Shown here in pieces: positions 1 to 6,072 of a stretch of 13,461 nucleotides of DNA (the stretch's first letter is position 1; every line of letters begins with the position of its first letter). Made by a program: the position numbers and the translations under genes. The DNA is taken from the NCBI GenBank assembly GCA_020629335.1, contig JAHDDN010000113.1, positions 1-13,461 of the forward strand. Reading direction: 5' to 3'. The DNA comes from Chitinophagales bacterium. Lineage in GTDB: Bacteria > Bacteroidota > Bacteroidia > Chitinophagales > UBA2359. Below the pieces are notes generated by a model, which searched no databases, had not been told where the DNA came from, and saw nothing but the letters and a program-made list of their open reading frames with translations.

Positions 1-821
1 AAGTCCAAAGTTCTGGTTGGAAAGGGAATACCAACCCCATTTTTATCGAAAGACTCTTTGACATTTTTTAAGACTGCGCATTTCAGATCAAATGCAGCAT
101 CATTATCCGCACTCCAAACATAAGCTCTAAGTACAACAGCGAAATCATCTAAAGAAACTAATTTTACTTCTACATCTGATTTATTATTGGCTAATTCTTC
201 CTCTGTTCTATTATCAATATAATTAGGATGCTTTCTTACCTCTTCTTGAATAATAGCAATAGCCTTATTTATATCGGCATCATAAGCTATCCCAAACTCT
301 ATATGTTTTCTAATTTTAGTATCTGTGATACTGCTGTTGATGATGGTTTCTTCACTAATAGTGCTATTAGGGATAACTACTCTTCGAAACTCATAATCTT
401 TAATGATGGTATGTCTAAGGGTTATTTCTTCTACTGTCCCCTTTCTATTATTAGATATTTCTATCACATCTCCTACGCTAAAAGGCTTAAATATCAAAAT
501 GAATAAGCCTCCAATAATATTAGCGAAAGCTTTCTGTGAGGCAAAACCAATAACTGCTGCCAATACACCTGCTCCTGCAAAAAGCGCATTCCCAAGCGCA
601 TTAAAATAAGGAATCTTAATGAAGATCCACATAATCACAAAGGAGTAGACAATAAAGCTAACAGAATTTTTGAGAAATATGAAGTTAGTTGGGTTAGTAT
701 TTAGACTTTTGCTATTTCGATTAATAAGAGCGGTTAATACCTTACGAATTACATAAATACATATTGCCCCTGTTAAGAAACTCAACCCAATTAATATCGA
801 GTAATAAACAAATTTTTCCAT
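1..821 (-). CDS. MscS-family mechanosensitive ion channel (C-terminus outside window)
   Basis: Small-conductance mechanosensitive channel of the inner membrane, expected to release solutes on hypo-osmotic shock. The reverse strand is open from the ATG at 819-821 to the window edge (273 codons and two bases). Hydrophobic segments lie near residues 4-26, 50-70 and 76-105. The third is the MscS pore-helix pattern, rich in Gly and Ala (LFAGAGVLAAVIGFASQKAF), followed by the family's ANIIGGLFILIFKPFSVGD stretch leading into the beta domain. The visible end, GIPFPTRTLD, matches the usual end of the MscS cytoplasmic domain, so only a few residues should be missing. With three membrane helices and about 280 residues it is a short, E. 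coli MscS-like form. It diverges from the lipoprotein gene across 148 bp. Family call firm; gating and selectivity inferred. Confidence 0.93.
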   Translation of the reverse strand, partial: MEKFVYYSILIGLSFLTGAICIYVIRKVLTALINRNSKSLNTNPTNFIFLKNSVSFIVYSFVIMWIFIKIPYFNALGNALFAGAGVLAAVIGFASQKAFANIIGGLFILIFKPFSVGDVIEISNNRKGTVEEITLRHTIIKDYEFRRVVIPNSTISEETIINSSITDTKIRKHIEFGIAYDADINKAIAIIQEEVRKHPNYIDNRTEEELANNKSDVEVKLVSLDDFAVVLRAYVWSADNDAAFDLKCAVLKNVKESFDKNGVGIPFPTRTLD

Positions 822-848
822 TTTCTCATTTTTTTAAAACGTTTTTAA

Positions 849-874
849 GTGACCCAAAGCCAATAAAGAGTCTT
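849..874 (+). promoter_or_regulatory. ECF-type promoter-like motif, copy 1 (GTGACCC-N14-GTCTT)
   Basis: GTGACCC at 849-855 and GTCTT at 870-874 are separated by 14 bases. The same two blocks at the same spacing occur at 4416 and 5730. This copy is about 95 bp upstream of the lipoprotein start. Block spacing resembles -35/-10 elements of ECF sigma promoters; it could instead be an operator. Function is inferred from recurrence and position. Confidence 0.5.
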
Positions 875-969
875 GAAGTGAATCAATTAATTTTACATTT
901 TACAGAATCAAAATTATAAAGAAACTAAGGTAATAGAAAATATTTCAAAAACCATTAAACTTATATAAA

Positions 970-1677
970 ATGAAAAAAATTATTTTAGTTGTTATTCTTT
1001 TAAGTATCATACTATTAACCATAGCTTGTACTGAGCAGCCGAAGGACAAAAGGAGTTCATATGAATTAGAAGCTGAATGGGAAAACGAAGATGAATGGGA
1101 GGAAGATCTTTATGAAGAAGAGGAGGTAAACTTTTCTTTAGAGACTGATGATGAGGCTGATGATGAGGAGGAGGAGGATCTGTTTGAAGTCATTAAAGCT
1201 AATGCTAATGGAGACACTTCTCTTGCAATTGAGTACATACAATTTGCTACGGAAGATTTAGAACAAGAAGGTATGGGTTACGAAGATGAACTAGGACAAA
1301 GCTTTCAAGATGACATCAATCAATTAAGTAAATATGCCGATGCTATATCTGATGGCGATATTAATGATTCTAAACAAGTAGATAACTACTTAATTGAAAC
1401 AGAGATGATTGTCGCTTATAACTATTTAAAAATCACACAATTATATTTAGAAGAAGCAGAGGAAGCTGATGCTGAATTAAGCCTAACTTATAGTATCGAA
1501 AAGATGCTCAATGCCAGTAAGATACTAGAAAATCAATCTAAAAATTCTCTAATAAAATTAATTGAAAGTGGAGAATTGCTATTAGAGAGTGAGAGCGATT
1601 GGCAAAATAACCTTCAAAAACTAATTAAGGAAACAGCAAATTGGTTAAAACAAAACAAGTCAAAATTAATCGTATAA
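970..1677 (+). CDS. Acidic lipoprotein of unknown function
   Basis: A 235-residue exported protein. The N-terminus is a lipoprotein signal: MKK, a hydrophobic run to residue 19, then Cys20 in the context LLTIAC, an acceptable lipobox. Mature residues about 30-72 are extremely rich in Glu and Asp, with repeated EDE/EEE runs. The remainder (75-235) is predicted mostly helical from its periodic Leu, Ile and Ala, with no Cys pairs or recognisable enzyme motif. The start is fixed by the signal peptide. The gene stands alone, divergent from the MscS gene, and has promoter-like motif copy 1 upstream, which may link it to the stress-protein unit. An acidic segment like this could bind cations or basic partners, but nothing in the sequence proves that. 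I do not recognise the family. Confidence 0.85.
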   Translation: MKKIILVVILLSIILLTIACTEQPKDKRSSYELEAEWENEDEWEEDLYEEEEVNFSLETDDEADDEEEEDLFEVIKANANGDTSLAIEYIQFATEDLEQEGMGYEDELGQSFQDDINQLSKYADAISDGDINDSKQVDNYLIETEMIVAYNYLKITQLYLEEAEEADAELSLTYSIEKMLNASKILENQSKNSLIKLIESGELLLESESDWQNNLQKLIKETANWLKQNKSKLIV

Positions 1678-1726
1678 GTTTCGTTATTGAAGATTATTCT
1701 TGTGTTTTTAAAGTTATTATAATGAT

Positions 1727-1785
1727 AAATATTAAGATATCCTATATCATTAAGAATGGGGTCTAATGATATAAGGCTAATATTT
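1727..1785. repeat. Long AT-rich inverted repeat downstream of the lipoprotein gene
   Basis: Two nested stems. The outer stem pairs 1727-1734 (AAATATTA) with 1778-1785 (TAATATTT). The inner stem pairs 1741-1752 (CCTATATCATTA) with 1764-1776 (TAATGATATAAGG) with one bulged base, around a GC-richer loop. No T-run follows on either strand, so it is not a classic terminator. It may end or stabilise the lipoprotein transcript, or be a relic of a small palindromic element. The rest of 1678-1829 shows no gene. Confidence 0.45.
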
Positions 1786-1829
1786 CTCGAAATAATACTT
1801 ATTTTGGCCTTTTAACATTATTTTGTGTT

Positions 1830-2005
1830 GTGCGTGAGGGATGGCAGCGGTATGAAGTGTTTATGTGCTTACTAATGGAGCTTAGGTAGCTGCAGGCTGG
1901 CCACGCAGTGGCAGACAAAGATGCCTTAGCGAAATAGTAAGCACATAGCTTCATAAGAGCGAACAGCCCGACCCTATGGGATTTTTAATCCCATAGGGAC
2001 ACGCC
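1830..2005 (+). repeat. Structured intergenic repeat, copy A
   Basis: About 176 bp starting GTGCGTGAGGGATGG and ending CACGCC, with a diverged inverted copy at 5539-5696. Visible pairings are: closing stem GCGTG (1832-1836) with CACGC (2000-2004); TATGAAG (1851-1857) with CTTCATA (1949-1955); ATGTGCTTACTA (1863-1874) with TAGTAAGCACAT (1935-1946); a central CCAC-GCA-GTGG hairpin; and a perfect 12-bp hairpin at 1972-1998. The two copies differ in sequence inside these helices but keep pairing, which suggests selection on RNA or single-strand DNA folding. It occupies most of the gap before the histidine kinase gene. GC content is well above its surroundings. Repeat and folding are seen; function is unknown. 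Confidence 0.75.
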
Positions 2006-2055
2006 ATTATAATTATAATGAGTTGGGTAACTATTCATCATGAATCAATTTGATT

Positions 2056-3060
2056 ATGCATAATTATATTGAAGCTTCTGAGTTTTTATTATCGATCATC
2101 AGTAATATACCCTATGGTGTCATTGCCATAGATATGAATGCCTATATCACTATGATTAATGATACTGCTTTAGAAAACTTAAATATCAATAAAAATCCTA
2201 AAGCAGTCATTGAGACCTATATTATGGAATATTTTGAAAGAGATAATGAAATTACGACTTTATTAAATGAATGTTTAGAAGGTGGACGGAAAGAATTTAA
2301 AATTTCCGAATTAAGTTACAATGATAAATATTTGAACGTATATGCGAAGCCTATTTTAAATGGGATGCTAATTTCTTTTAATGATGTAACTGATAATAAG
2401 AAAGCTAAAGATGAGGCGACCAATGCCTTATTAAAAGGACAAGAGATAGAACGTATCCGCTTAGCTAAAGATATTCATGATGGAGTGGGGCCTTTATTGT
2501 CTACAATCAAACTAAATTTAGATAGTGTAAAGAAAGATATTATTGCGGAAGCTTCTCCTAAGACACAAAAAAAAATTGACCAGATGGAAGAACTAATAGC
2601 GAGTGTTTCATCAGATATACGAAGTATCTCTCATGACCTAATGCCAAGCGCTCTCGTAGATTTTGGTTTAGTTAAAGCTTTAGAAAATTACTGTGGAAAA
2701 ATCAATAACAATACAGACTTGAATGTCAACTTCCACTATCAAGGTTTAAAAAATCGGCTCGATCAAAATATAGAATTAAACCTATATAGAATTATACAAG
2801 AATTAATGAATAATTCGATTAAATATGCCAAAGCTGAAAATATATCTGTCCATATGATAGTAACTAAAGACAAAACGCTTTTACTAACAGTTGAGGATGA
2901 TGGATTAGGCTTTGATACCAAAAAATTAAAAAGATTCTCAAAAGAAGGGATTGGATTAAAAAATGTACAAACGAGGGTAGAGGCGATGAAAGGGGGTGTC
3001 AACTTAGATACTCAAATAGGAAAAGGGGTAAACTGGAATATTGAAATACCCATCCAATAA
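2056..3060 (+). CDS. NarL/DesK-type sensor histidine kinase with N-terminal PAS-like domain
   Basis: Sensor kinase that should autophosphorylate and pass phosphate to the regulator encoded 10 bp downstream. The start is taken at the ATG (2056, MHNYIEASEF); an in-frame TTG lies two codons earlier. Residues about 8-115 look like a PAS fold (NIPYGVIAIDMNAYITMIND and later ISFNDVTD). The HisKA_3 dimerisation helix carries the phospho-acceptor His141 in LAKDIHDGVGPLLSTIK. The ATPase domain (about 235-332) shows the N box (ELMNNSIKYA), G1 (VEDDGLGFD) and G2 (GIGLKNVQTRVEAMKG). There is no transmembrane segment or signal peptide, so it probably senses a cytoplasmic cue or a small molecule through PAS. 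The ligand cannot be read from sequence. The upstream gap is largely filled by structured repeat copy A. Confidence 0.92.
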   Translation: MHNYIEASEFLLSIISNIPYGVIAIDMNAYITMINDTALENLNINKNPKAVIETYIMEYFERDNEITTLLNECLEGGRKEFKISELSYNDKYLNVYAKPILNGMLISFNDVTDNKKAKDEATNALLKGQEIERIRLAKDIHDGVGPLLSTIKLNLDSVKKDIIAEASPKTQKKIDQMEELIASVSSDIRSISHDLMPSALVDFGLVKALENYCGKINNNTDLNVNFHYQGLKNRLDQNIELNLYRIIQELMNNSIKYAKAENISVHMIVTKDKTLLLTVEDDGLGFDTKKLKRFSKEGIGLKNVQTRVEAMKGGVNLDTQIGKGVNWNIEIPIQ

Positions 3061-3070
3061 ATCCACTATT

Positions 3071-3712
3071 ATGATCAAAATAATCATAGCAGACGATCAT
3101 ACTATTTTTAGAGAAGGAATAGTATCCATACTTGATGATGAGGAAGACATCAAGGTATTAGCACAGGCCACTAATGGTTTAGAATTGTTAGAACAATTAA
3201 AGTCTTGTAAACCTGATATTATATTAATGGATATTTCAATGAAAGAGATGAATGGTATTGATGCGAGTATAGAAATTGCTAAGCTATATCCTAACATCAA
3301 AATACTGGTATTATCCATGCATAACGAGATAGATTATATACTGAAAGTACTTGAAGCTGGTGCTTCTGGTTATATTCTCAAAGAAAGTGGAAGCAAAGAG
3401 TTACTTCAGGCTATTAGGAGTATTCTAAGCGGGAAAACCTATCATTCTCAAGAAGTATCAACAGTACTGGTACAACATCTCAATAAGAAACGAGACCAAA
3501 AACTCAAAAAAAAAGGAATTCCACTAACTCGCCGAGAGAAAGAAGTATTACAATTGATCGCAGAAGAATATACCAATGGTGAAATAGCTGAACAATTATT
3601 CATTAGTATTAGAACGGTAGATACACATCGACGTAACTTAATTGAAAAATTAGGTGTAAAAAATACGGCTGGATTAGTAAAATACGCCATTAAGTCAGGC
3701 TTAATTGAATAA
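3071..3712 (+). CDS. LuxR/NarL-family response regulator
   Basis: A 213-residue two-domain regulator, partner of the kinase just upstream. The start is set at ATG 3071 (MIKIIIADDHTIFREG), because the receiver domain normally begins there; a longer reading would overlap the kinase. The receiver domain has the acid pair Asp8/Asp9, phospho-acceptor Asp54 (LMDISM), Ser82 (LVLSMHN) and Lys104 (GYILKES), so it should be phosphorylation-competent. The C-terminal HTH (about 145-207) has the LuxR pattern: LTRREKEVLQLIAEEYTNGEIAEQL then RTVDTHRRNLIEKLGV. It should bind DNA as a dimer when phosphorylated. Targets are not shown; candidates nearby are the sigma factor and stress-protein genes. A weak hairpin with T-run at 3717-3736 follows. 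Confidence 0.95.
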   Translation: MIKIIIADDHTIFREGIVSILDDEEDIKVLAQATNGLELLEQLKSCKPDIILMDISMKEMNGIDASIEIAKLYPNIKILVLSMHNEIDYILKVLEAGASGYILKESGSKELLQAIRSILSGKTYHSQEVSTVLVQHLNKKRDQKLKKKGIPLTRREKEVLQLIAEEYTNGEIAEQLFISIRTVDTHRRNLIEKLGVKNTAGLVKYAIKSGLIE

Positions 3713-3716
3713 AACT

Positions 3717-3736
3717 AAGTAATTCTCGTACTTTTT
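3717..3736 (+). terminator. Weak candidate terminator after the response regulator
   Basis: AAGTA (3717-3721) pairs with TACTT (3729-3733) across a 7-base loop, and T continues to 3736. With only five A/T-rich base pairs it may be a partial terminator or chance. Confidence 0.25.
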
Positions 3737-3798
3737 ATGCGTTTTTCTTATTTATAAAAATCCGCTTTTTTACCCTAATTATATCCTACTTAGCACTC

Positions 3799-3806
3799 TA
3801 TATTTG
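3799..3806 (+). promoter_or_regulatory. Candidate Bacteroidota -7 box before the sigma factor gene
   Basis: TATATTTG fits the Bacteroidota TAnnTTTG -7 consensus and ends 33 bp before the sigma factor ATG. A T-rich block at 3765-3771 is a poor, slightly distant -33 match, so the call is tentative. Confidence 0.35.
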
Positions 3807-3839
3807 TGTTAGATTTTAACACAGTTTTAAATTACTAAC

Positions 3840-4412
3840 ATGAATCATCTTCAATTATTAACAGACACCGAATTAGTTCTTGCTTACCAAAACAAGCAAA
3901 ACAATATATATTTTGGAGAACTCTATAAACGCTTCAATCCAAAAATCTATCGATATTGCATGCAGTTGCTTAAAGATCAAGAAATGGCATCAGATGCAAC
4001 ACAAGATATCTTTTATAAAATTAGCAGTCGTTTATTAAAACTAAAATATCCTGTTACTTTTTCCAATTGGCTTTATAAAGTCGCTCATAATCACTGTATG
4101 GATCAATTGAAAAAAAGAAATTATAATTATTCCATATTAGACTATAAAATTCACGAAATCGAGAACATTGATTACGATTTTGAAACTGATAGTACCCGCG
4201 AAATACAAATCAATCAACTAAAACAATTCTTGAACACTATACCAGTTGAAGAAAAAGAATTACTAGAAGCAAAATACTTAGATAAAAAATCTATTATCGA
4301 TTTAATGAGTATCTATAAGTTATCAGAAAGTGCTGTAAAAATGCGTCTATCAAGAGCTCGACAAAAAGTAAAAAAATTATTTGGAAATAATCAGTTAGTT
4401 TTCGCTCAATAA
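3840..4412 (+). CDS. ECF-like RNA polymerase sigma factor (sigma-70 family)
   Basis: A 190-residue two-region sigma factor that should direct RNA polymerase to a small promoter set. Region 2 covers about 24-93: YKRFNPKIYRYCMQLLKD, then DATQDIFYKI (the conserved D-A-x-Q-D-x-F core) and FSNWLYKVAHNHCMDQLKKR, including the -10 recognition helix. Region 4 covers about 126-180, with SIIDLMSIYKLSESAVKMRL as the HTH and SRARQKVKKLF at its end. Regions 1 and 3 are absent, as in ECF factors. No anti-sigma gene with a membrane anchor is adjacent, so control may be transcriptional through the preceding two-component pair or by an unlinked partner. Immediately after its stop lies copy 2 of the GTGACCC-N14-GTCTT motif, a plausible target of this factor. 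The target assignment is inference. Confidence 0.92.
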   Translation: MNHLQLLTDTELVLAYQNKQNNIYFGELYKRFNPKIYRYCMQLLKDQEMASDATQDIFYKISSRLLKLKYPVTFSNWLYKVAHNHCMDQLKKRNYNYSILDYKIHEIENIDYDFETDSTREIQINQLKQFLNTIPVEEKELLEAKYLDKKSIIDLMSIYKLSESAVKMRLSRARQKVKKLFGNNQLVFAQ

Positions 4413-4415
4413 TGA

Positions 4416-4441
4416 GTGACCCTAAGACAAAAAAAAGTCTT
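4416..4441 (+). promoter_or_regulatory. ECF-type promoter-like motif, copy 2
   Basis: GTGACCC (4416-4422), 14 bases, then GTCTT (4437-4441). It begins three bases after the sigma factor stop and is the best candidate promoter for the stress-protein gene, leaving a leader of about 140 nt. Same blocks and spacing as 849 and 5730. Confidence 0.55.
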
Positions 4442-4526
4442 TGAAAAAAAGGGAATTTCTTAGTAGATTCAGTAAAGGTTATATAAAGTAGCGATTTTTC
4501 TTTAAGAGTTTAAATTGGGAACATAA

Positions 4527-4556
4527 TAGGAAGGTGGTCATTGCGTTACCTTCCTA
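4527..4556 (+). promoter_or_regulatory. Leader hairpin before the stress-protein gene
   Basis: TAGGAAGGT (4527-4535) pairs with ACCTTCCTA (4548-4556). The hairpin at 5849-5874 is its counterpart: GGAAGGT/ACCTTCC here and GGAAGAT/ATCTTCC there, a compensatory change. It sits 27 bases before the ATG and could affect translation or mRNA stability. No T-run follows. Confidence 0.55.
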
Positions 4557-4583
4557 TTTCTCAAATCAACCAAAATAATCTCT

Positions 4584-5420
4584 ATGAAAAAAATACTATT
4601 TCCAACAGAGTTTTCCTCACATGCCGCTGAGGTTTTCAACTTTGCTTCCGCAATAGCTTCTAATATCGAAGCAGAAATGATCATTGTTCATGCTTATGGA
4701 AGACCAGATCTAAAGCACGCAGCAGATTCTATCAATGATATTGTATTAGAAACCAAACTCAAAAAGGCAGAAATCAAAATGAAAGAATTTGAGAATATCG
4801 AATCTTTTAAAAGTAAAAATGTTAAAACAAGCTATCGTGTAAGAATAGGATTTCCAGCTGATACCGTTTTAGATATTGCGAATGATGATAAGGTAGATTT
4901 AATCGTTTTAGGAATGACTGGTAAAGCAGATACTATCGACAAACTTTTTGGTACCACTTCCTTACATATTCTCCAAGAAGCAAAATGTCCTGTTTTGTTG
5001 ATTCCAGCAAATGCCGAATTCACTGGTATTGAAAATATTGTGTTTACAACTAACTTCGAATTTTCCGCCATTAAAGGAATCGATTATTTAAAAAAATGGA
5101 GAGATCTTCTAAATGCAAGCTTACACTGTATTCACATTGCTCAGGATGAAGAATTTGCTGAAGAAGCAATCAAAAAATTAGAGACTCTAAAAAACACTTA
5201 TGAAAACGATTTAGAAATAGATTTCGATATGTTCATGGGCGATTTTGAAGAAGAAATTGAATTCTTCGCAGAAGATAAAAAAGCAGATATTATCGCGATG
5301 TGGGACAACAAAAAAGGCTTTTTTAAAAGGCTTATAGAAACAAACAAAATCAATAAAATTGCGCAGCAAATATCTACTCCCCTACTCGTCATTAGAGATG
5401 TCAATTACCAAAACGCTTAA
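4584..5420 (+). CDS. Tandem-domain universal stress protein
   Basis: A cytoplasmic protein of 278 residues, made of two UspA-like domains. Domain 1 (1-140) opens MKKILFPTEFSSHAAEVF and contains the ATP-binding pattern G-2x-G-9x-G(S/T) as GMTGKADTIDKLFGTT, ending CPVLLIPA. Domain 2 (about 148-274) keeps the fold pattern (IVFTTNFEFSAIKGIDYL to STPLLVIRDV), but where the phosphate loop should be it reads MWDNKKGFFKRL, so nucleotide binding is probably lost there. Double-domain Usps of this kind are common in Bacteroidota stress responses. The gene sits in its own unit: promoter-like motif at 4416, leader hairpin at 4527 and terminator at 5506. A similar unit without the coding part lies downstream at 5730-5993. 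Family call firm; the stress sensed is unknown. Confidence 0.94.
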   Translation: MKKILFPTEFSSHAAEVFNFASAIASNIEAEMIIVHAYGRPDLKHAADSINDIVLETKLKKAEIKMKEFENIESFKSKNVKTSYRVRIGFPADTVLDIANDDKVDLIVLGMTGKADTIDKLFGTTSLHILQEAKCPVLLIPANAEFTGIENIVFTTNFEFSAIKGIDYLKKWRDLLNASLHCIHIAQDEEFAEEAIKKLETLKNTYENDLEIDFDMFMGDFEEEIEFFAEDKKADIIAMWDNKKGFFKRLIETNKINKIAQQISTPLLVIRDVNYQNA

Positions 5421-5505
5421 AACACCTTATTAGATAAGTTGGGTAGCAAAGGATTGATCAAATTAAATTAATCTCTTTACCGATAGAGATTGCCCCATAA
5501 GGGCG

Positions 5506-5537
5506 GAGGCCTGACATTTGTTAGGCCTCTTTTTTTT
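5506..5537 (+). terminator. Rho-independent terminator of the stress-protein unit
   Basis: GAGGCCTGAC (5506-5515) pairs with GTTAGGCCTC (5520-5529) with one G-T wobble, a loop of four and eight T (5530-5537). A small GCCC/GGGC hairpin (5492-5504) and the block CCGATAGAGATTGCC precede it. The whole arrangement recurs at 5940-5993 with compensatory base changes. Confidence 0.9.
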
Positions 5538-5538
5538 A

Positions 5539-5696
5539 GGGCGTGCCCCTTCGGGTCGGGCTGTCCGCTCTCATGCGGCTATGTGTCTGCTACTACGCTA
5601 AGGTCCGTTTGTCTGCCACTTCGTGGCCAGCCTGCACGTACCTAAGCTTCGTAAGCAGCCCCATGACGCCACATACCGCTTCCATCCCTCACGCAC
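5539..5696 (-). repeat. Structured intergenic repeat, copy B (inverted relative to copy A)
   Basis: Read on the minus strand it starts GTGCGTGAGGGATGG and ends GGGCACGCCC, matching copy A (1830-2005) over its length. The closing stem GCGTG/CACGC and the central GCCAC-GAA-GTGGC hairpin are kept. The 12-bp hairpin of copy A is replaced by a compact CCC-GAA-GGG hairpin at the same place. It abuts the T-run of the preceding terminator and separates the two stress-protein units. No flanking target duplication or ORF was seen, so it is not an obvious insertion sequence. Confidence 0.75.
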
Positions 5697-5729
5697 AATA
5701 AATTAATCAATAAAATTTAGCCTAAAAAG

Positions 5730-5755
5730 GTGACATAAATACAAAAAAGAGTCTT
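5730..5755 (+). promoter_or_regulatory. ECF-type promoter-like motif, copy 3
   Basis: GTGACAT (5730-5736), 14 bases, then GTCTT (5751-5755). The first block has two changes from GTGACCC. The A-rich spacer and following TTGAAA also resemble copy 2. It would drive the coding-less unit ending at 5993. Confidence 0.5.
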
Positions 5756-5848
5756 TGAAATAATAAAAAATTCAGAAGCGATATTTTGGAGCAATAGATA
5801 CCGATTTTCAAATTAAACTTACTTACTAGAGTTCAGTGAGCATTTAAT

Positions 5849-5874
5849 GGAAGATGGCAGTTATGCCATCTTCC
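5849..5874 (+). promoter_or_regulatory. Leader-type hairpin in the coding-less unit
   Basis: GGAAGATGGCA (5849-5859) pairs perfectly with TGCCATCTTCC (5864-5874) around GTTA. It is the counterpart of the hairpin at 4527-4556, followed by the same CTATTTC or TATTTC run. Confidence 0.6.
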
Positions 5875-5963
5875 TATTTCCCATACGATAAAATGACTTA
5901 GGTAACAAAAGATTTATCAAATTAATTAAATCACCTTGCCGATAGAGATTGCCTGTAAAGGCG

Positions 5964-5993
5964 GAGGTCTAACAAATGTTAGACCTCTTTTTT
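5964..5993 (+). terminator. Rho-independent terminator upstream of the polyamine operon
   Basis: GAGGTCTAAC (5964-5973) pairs perfectly with GTTAGACCTC (5978-5987), loop AAAT, then six T. It is the counterpart of the terminator at 5506-5537, with a C-G to T-A pair swap. It should insulate the operon starting at 6073, which then needs its own promoter in 5994-6072. I see no clear TAnnTTTG box there, only a small dyad TAGTC-ATA-GACTA at 6039-6051. Confidence 0.85.
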
Positions 5994-6072
5994 GGAGTAT
6001 CGGGTATACTATTAGACAAAAACGAAAATACTGGGGCGTAGTCATAGACTATATCCTCACAAAGTAATAGCA

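Larger units (their letters stand above)
5762..5993 (+). ncRNA. Coding-less copy of the stress-protein transcription unit; candidate ~230-nt RNA
   Basis: This stretch carries, in order, counterparts of the stress-protein leader, its leader hairpin (5849-5874, perfect 11 bp with loop GTTA), its 3' untranslated block (GATAAAAT...ATCAAATTAATTAAATCA, then CCGATAGAGATTGCC) and its terminator. No coding sequence lies between; the only ATG after the hairpin (ATGACTTAG) stops after two codons. Hairpin sequences differ from the first unit in paired fashion, so structure has been kept after duplication. It may be a working small RNA or a decayed duplicate that lost its ORF by internal deletion. The 5' end is an estimate from the motif at 5730. 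Transcription is not proven. Confidence 0.5.

Noticed and set aside
228..609. Plus-strand ORFs of 92 and 68 codons
   Set aside because: They lie wholly antisense to the MscS gene, whose minus-strand translation shows clear family motifs.
2050..2055. TTG start for the histidine kinase and, likewise, a TTG at 3041 for the response regulator
   Set aside because: ATG codons at 2056 and 3071 give the expected domain boundaries; the longer regulator would overlap the kinase and add residues not typical of receiver domains.
1830..5696. Composite transposon bounded by the inverted structured repeats
   Set aside because: The repeats lack a transposase, show no flanking target duplication, differ in length, and enclose ordinary chromosomal regulatory genes.
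5471..5993. Metabolite riboswitch made of the CCGATAGAGATTGCC block and terminator
   Set aside because: In both copies the block lies at the 3' end of a unit, not before a gene it could attenuate, and it matches no riboswitch class I know; a conserved 3' untranslated region plus terminator explains it better.
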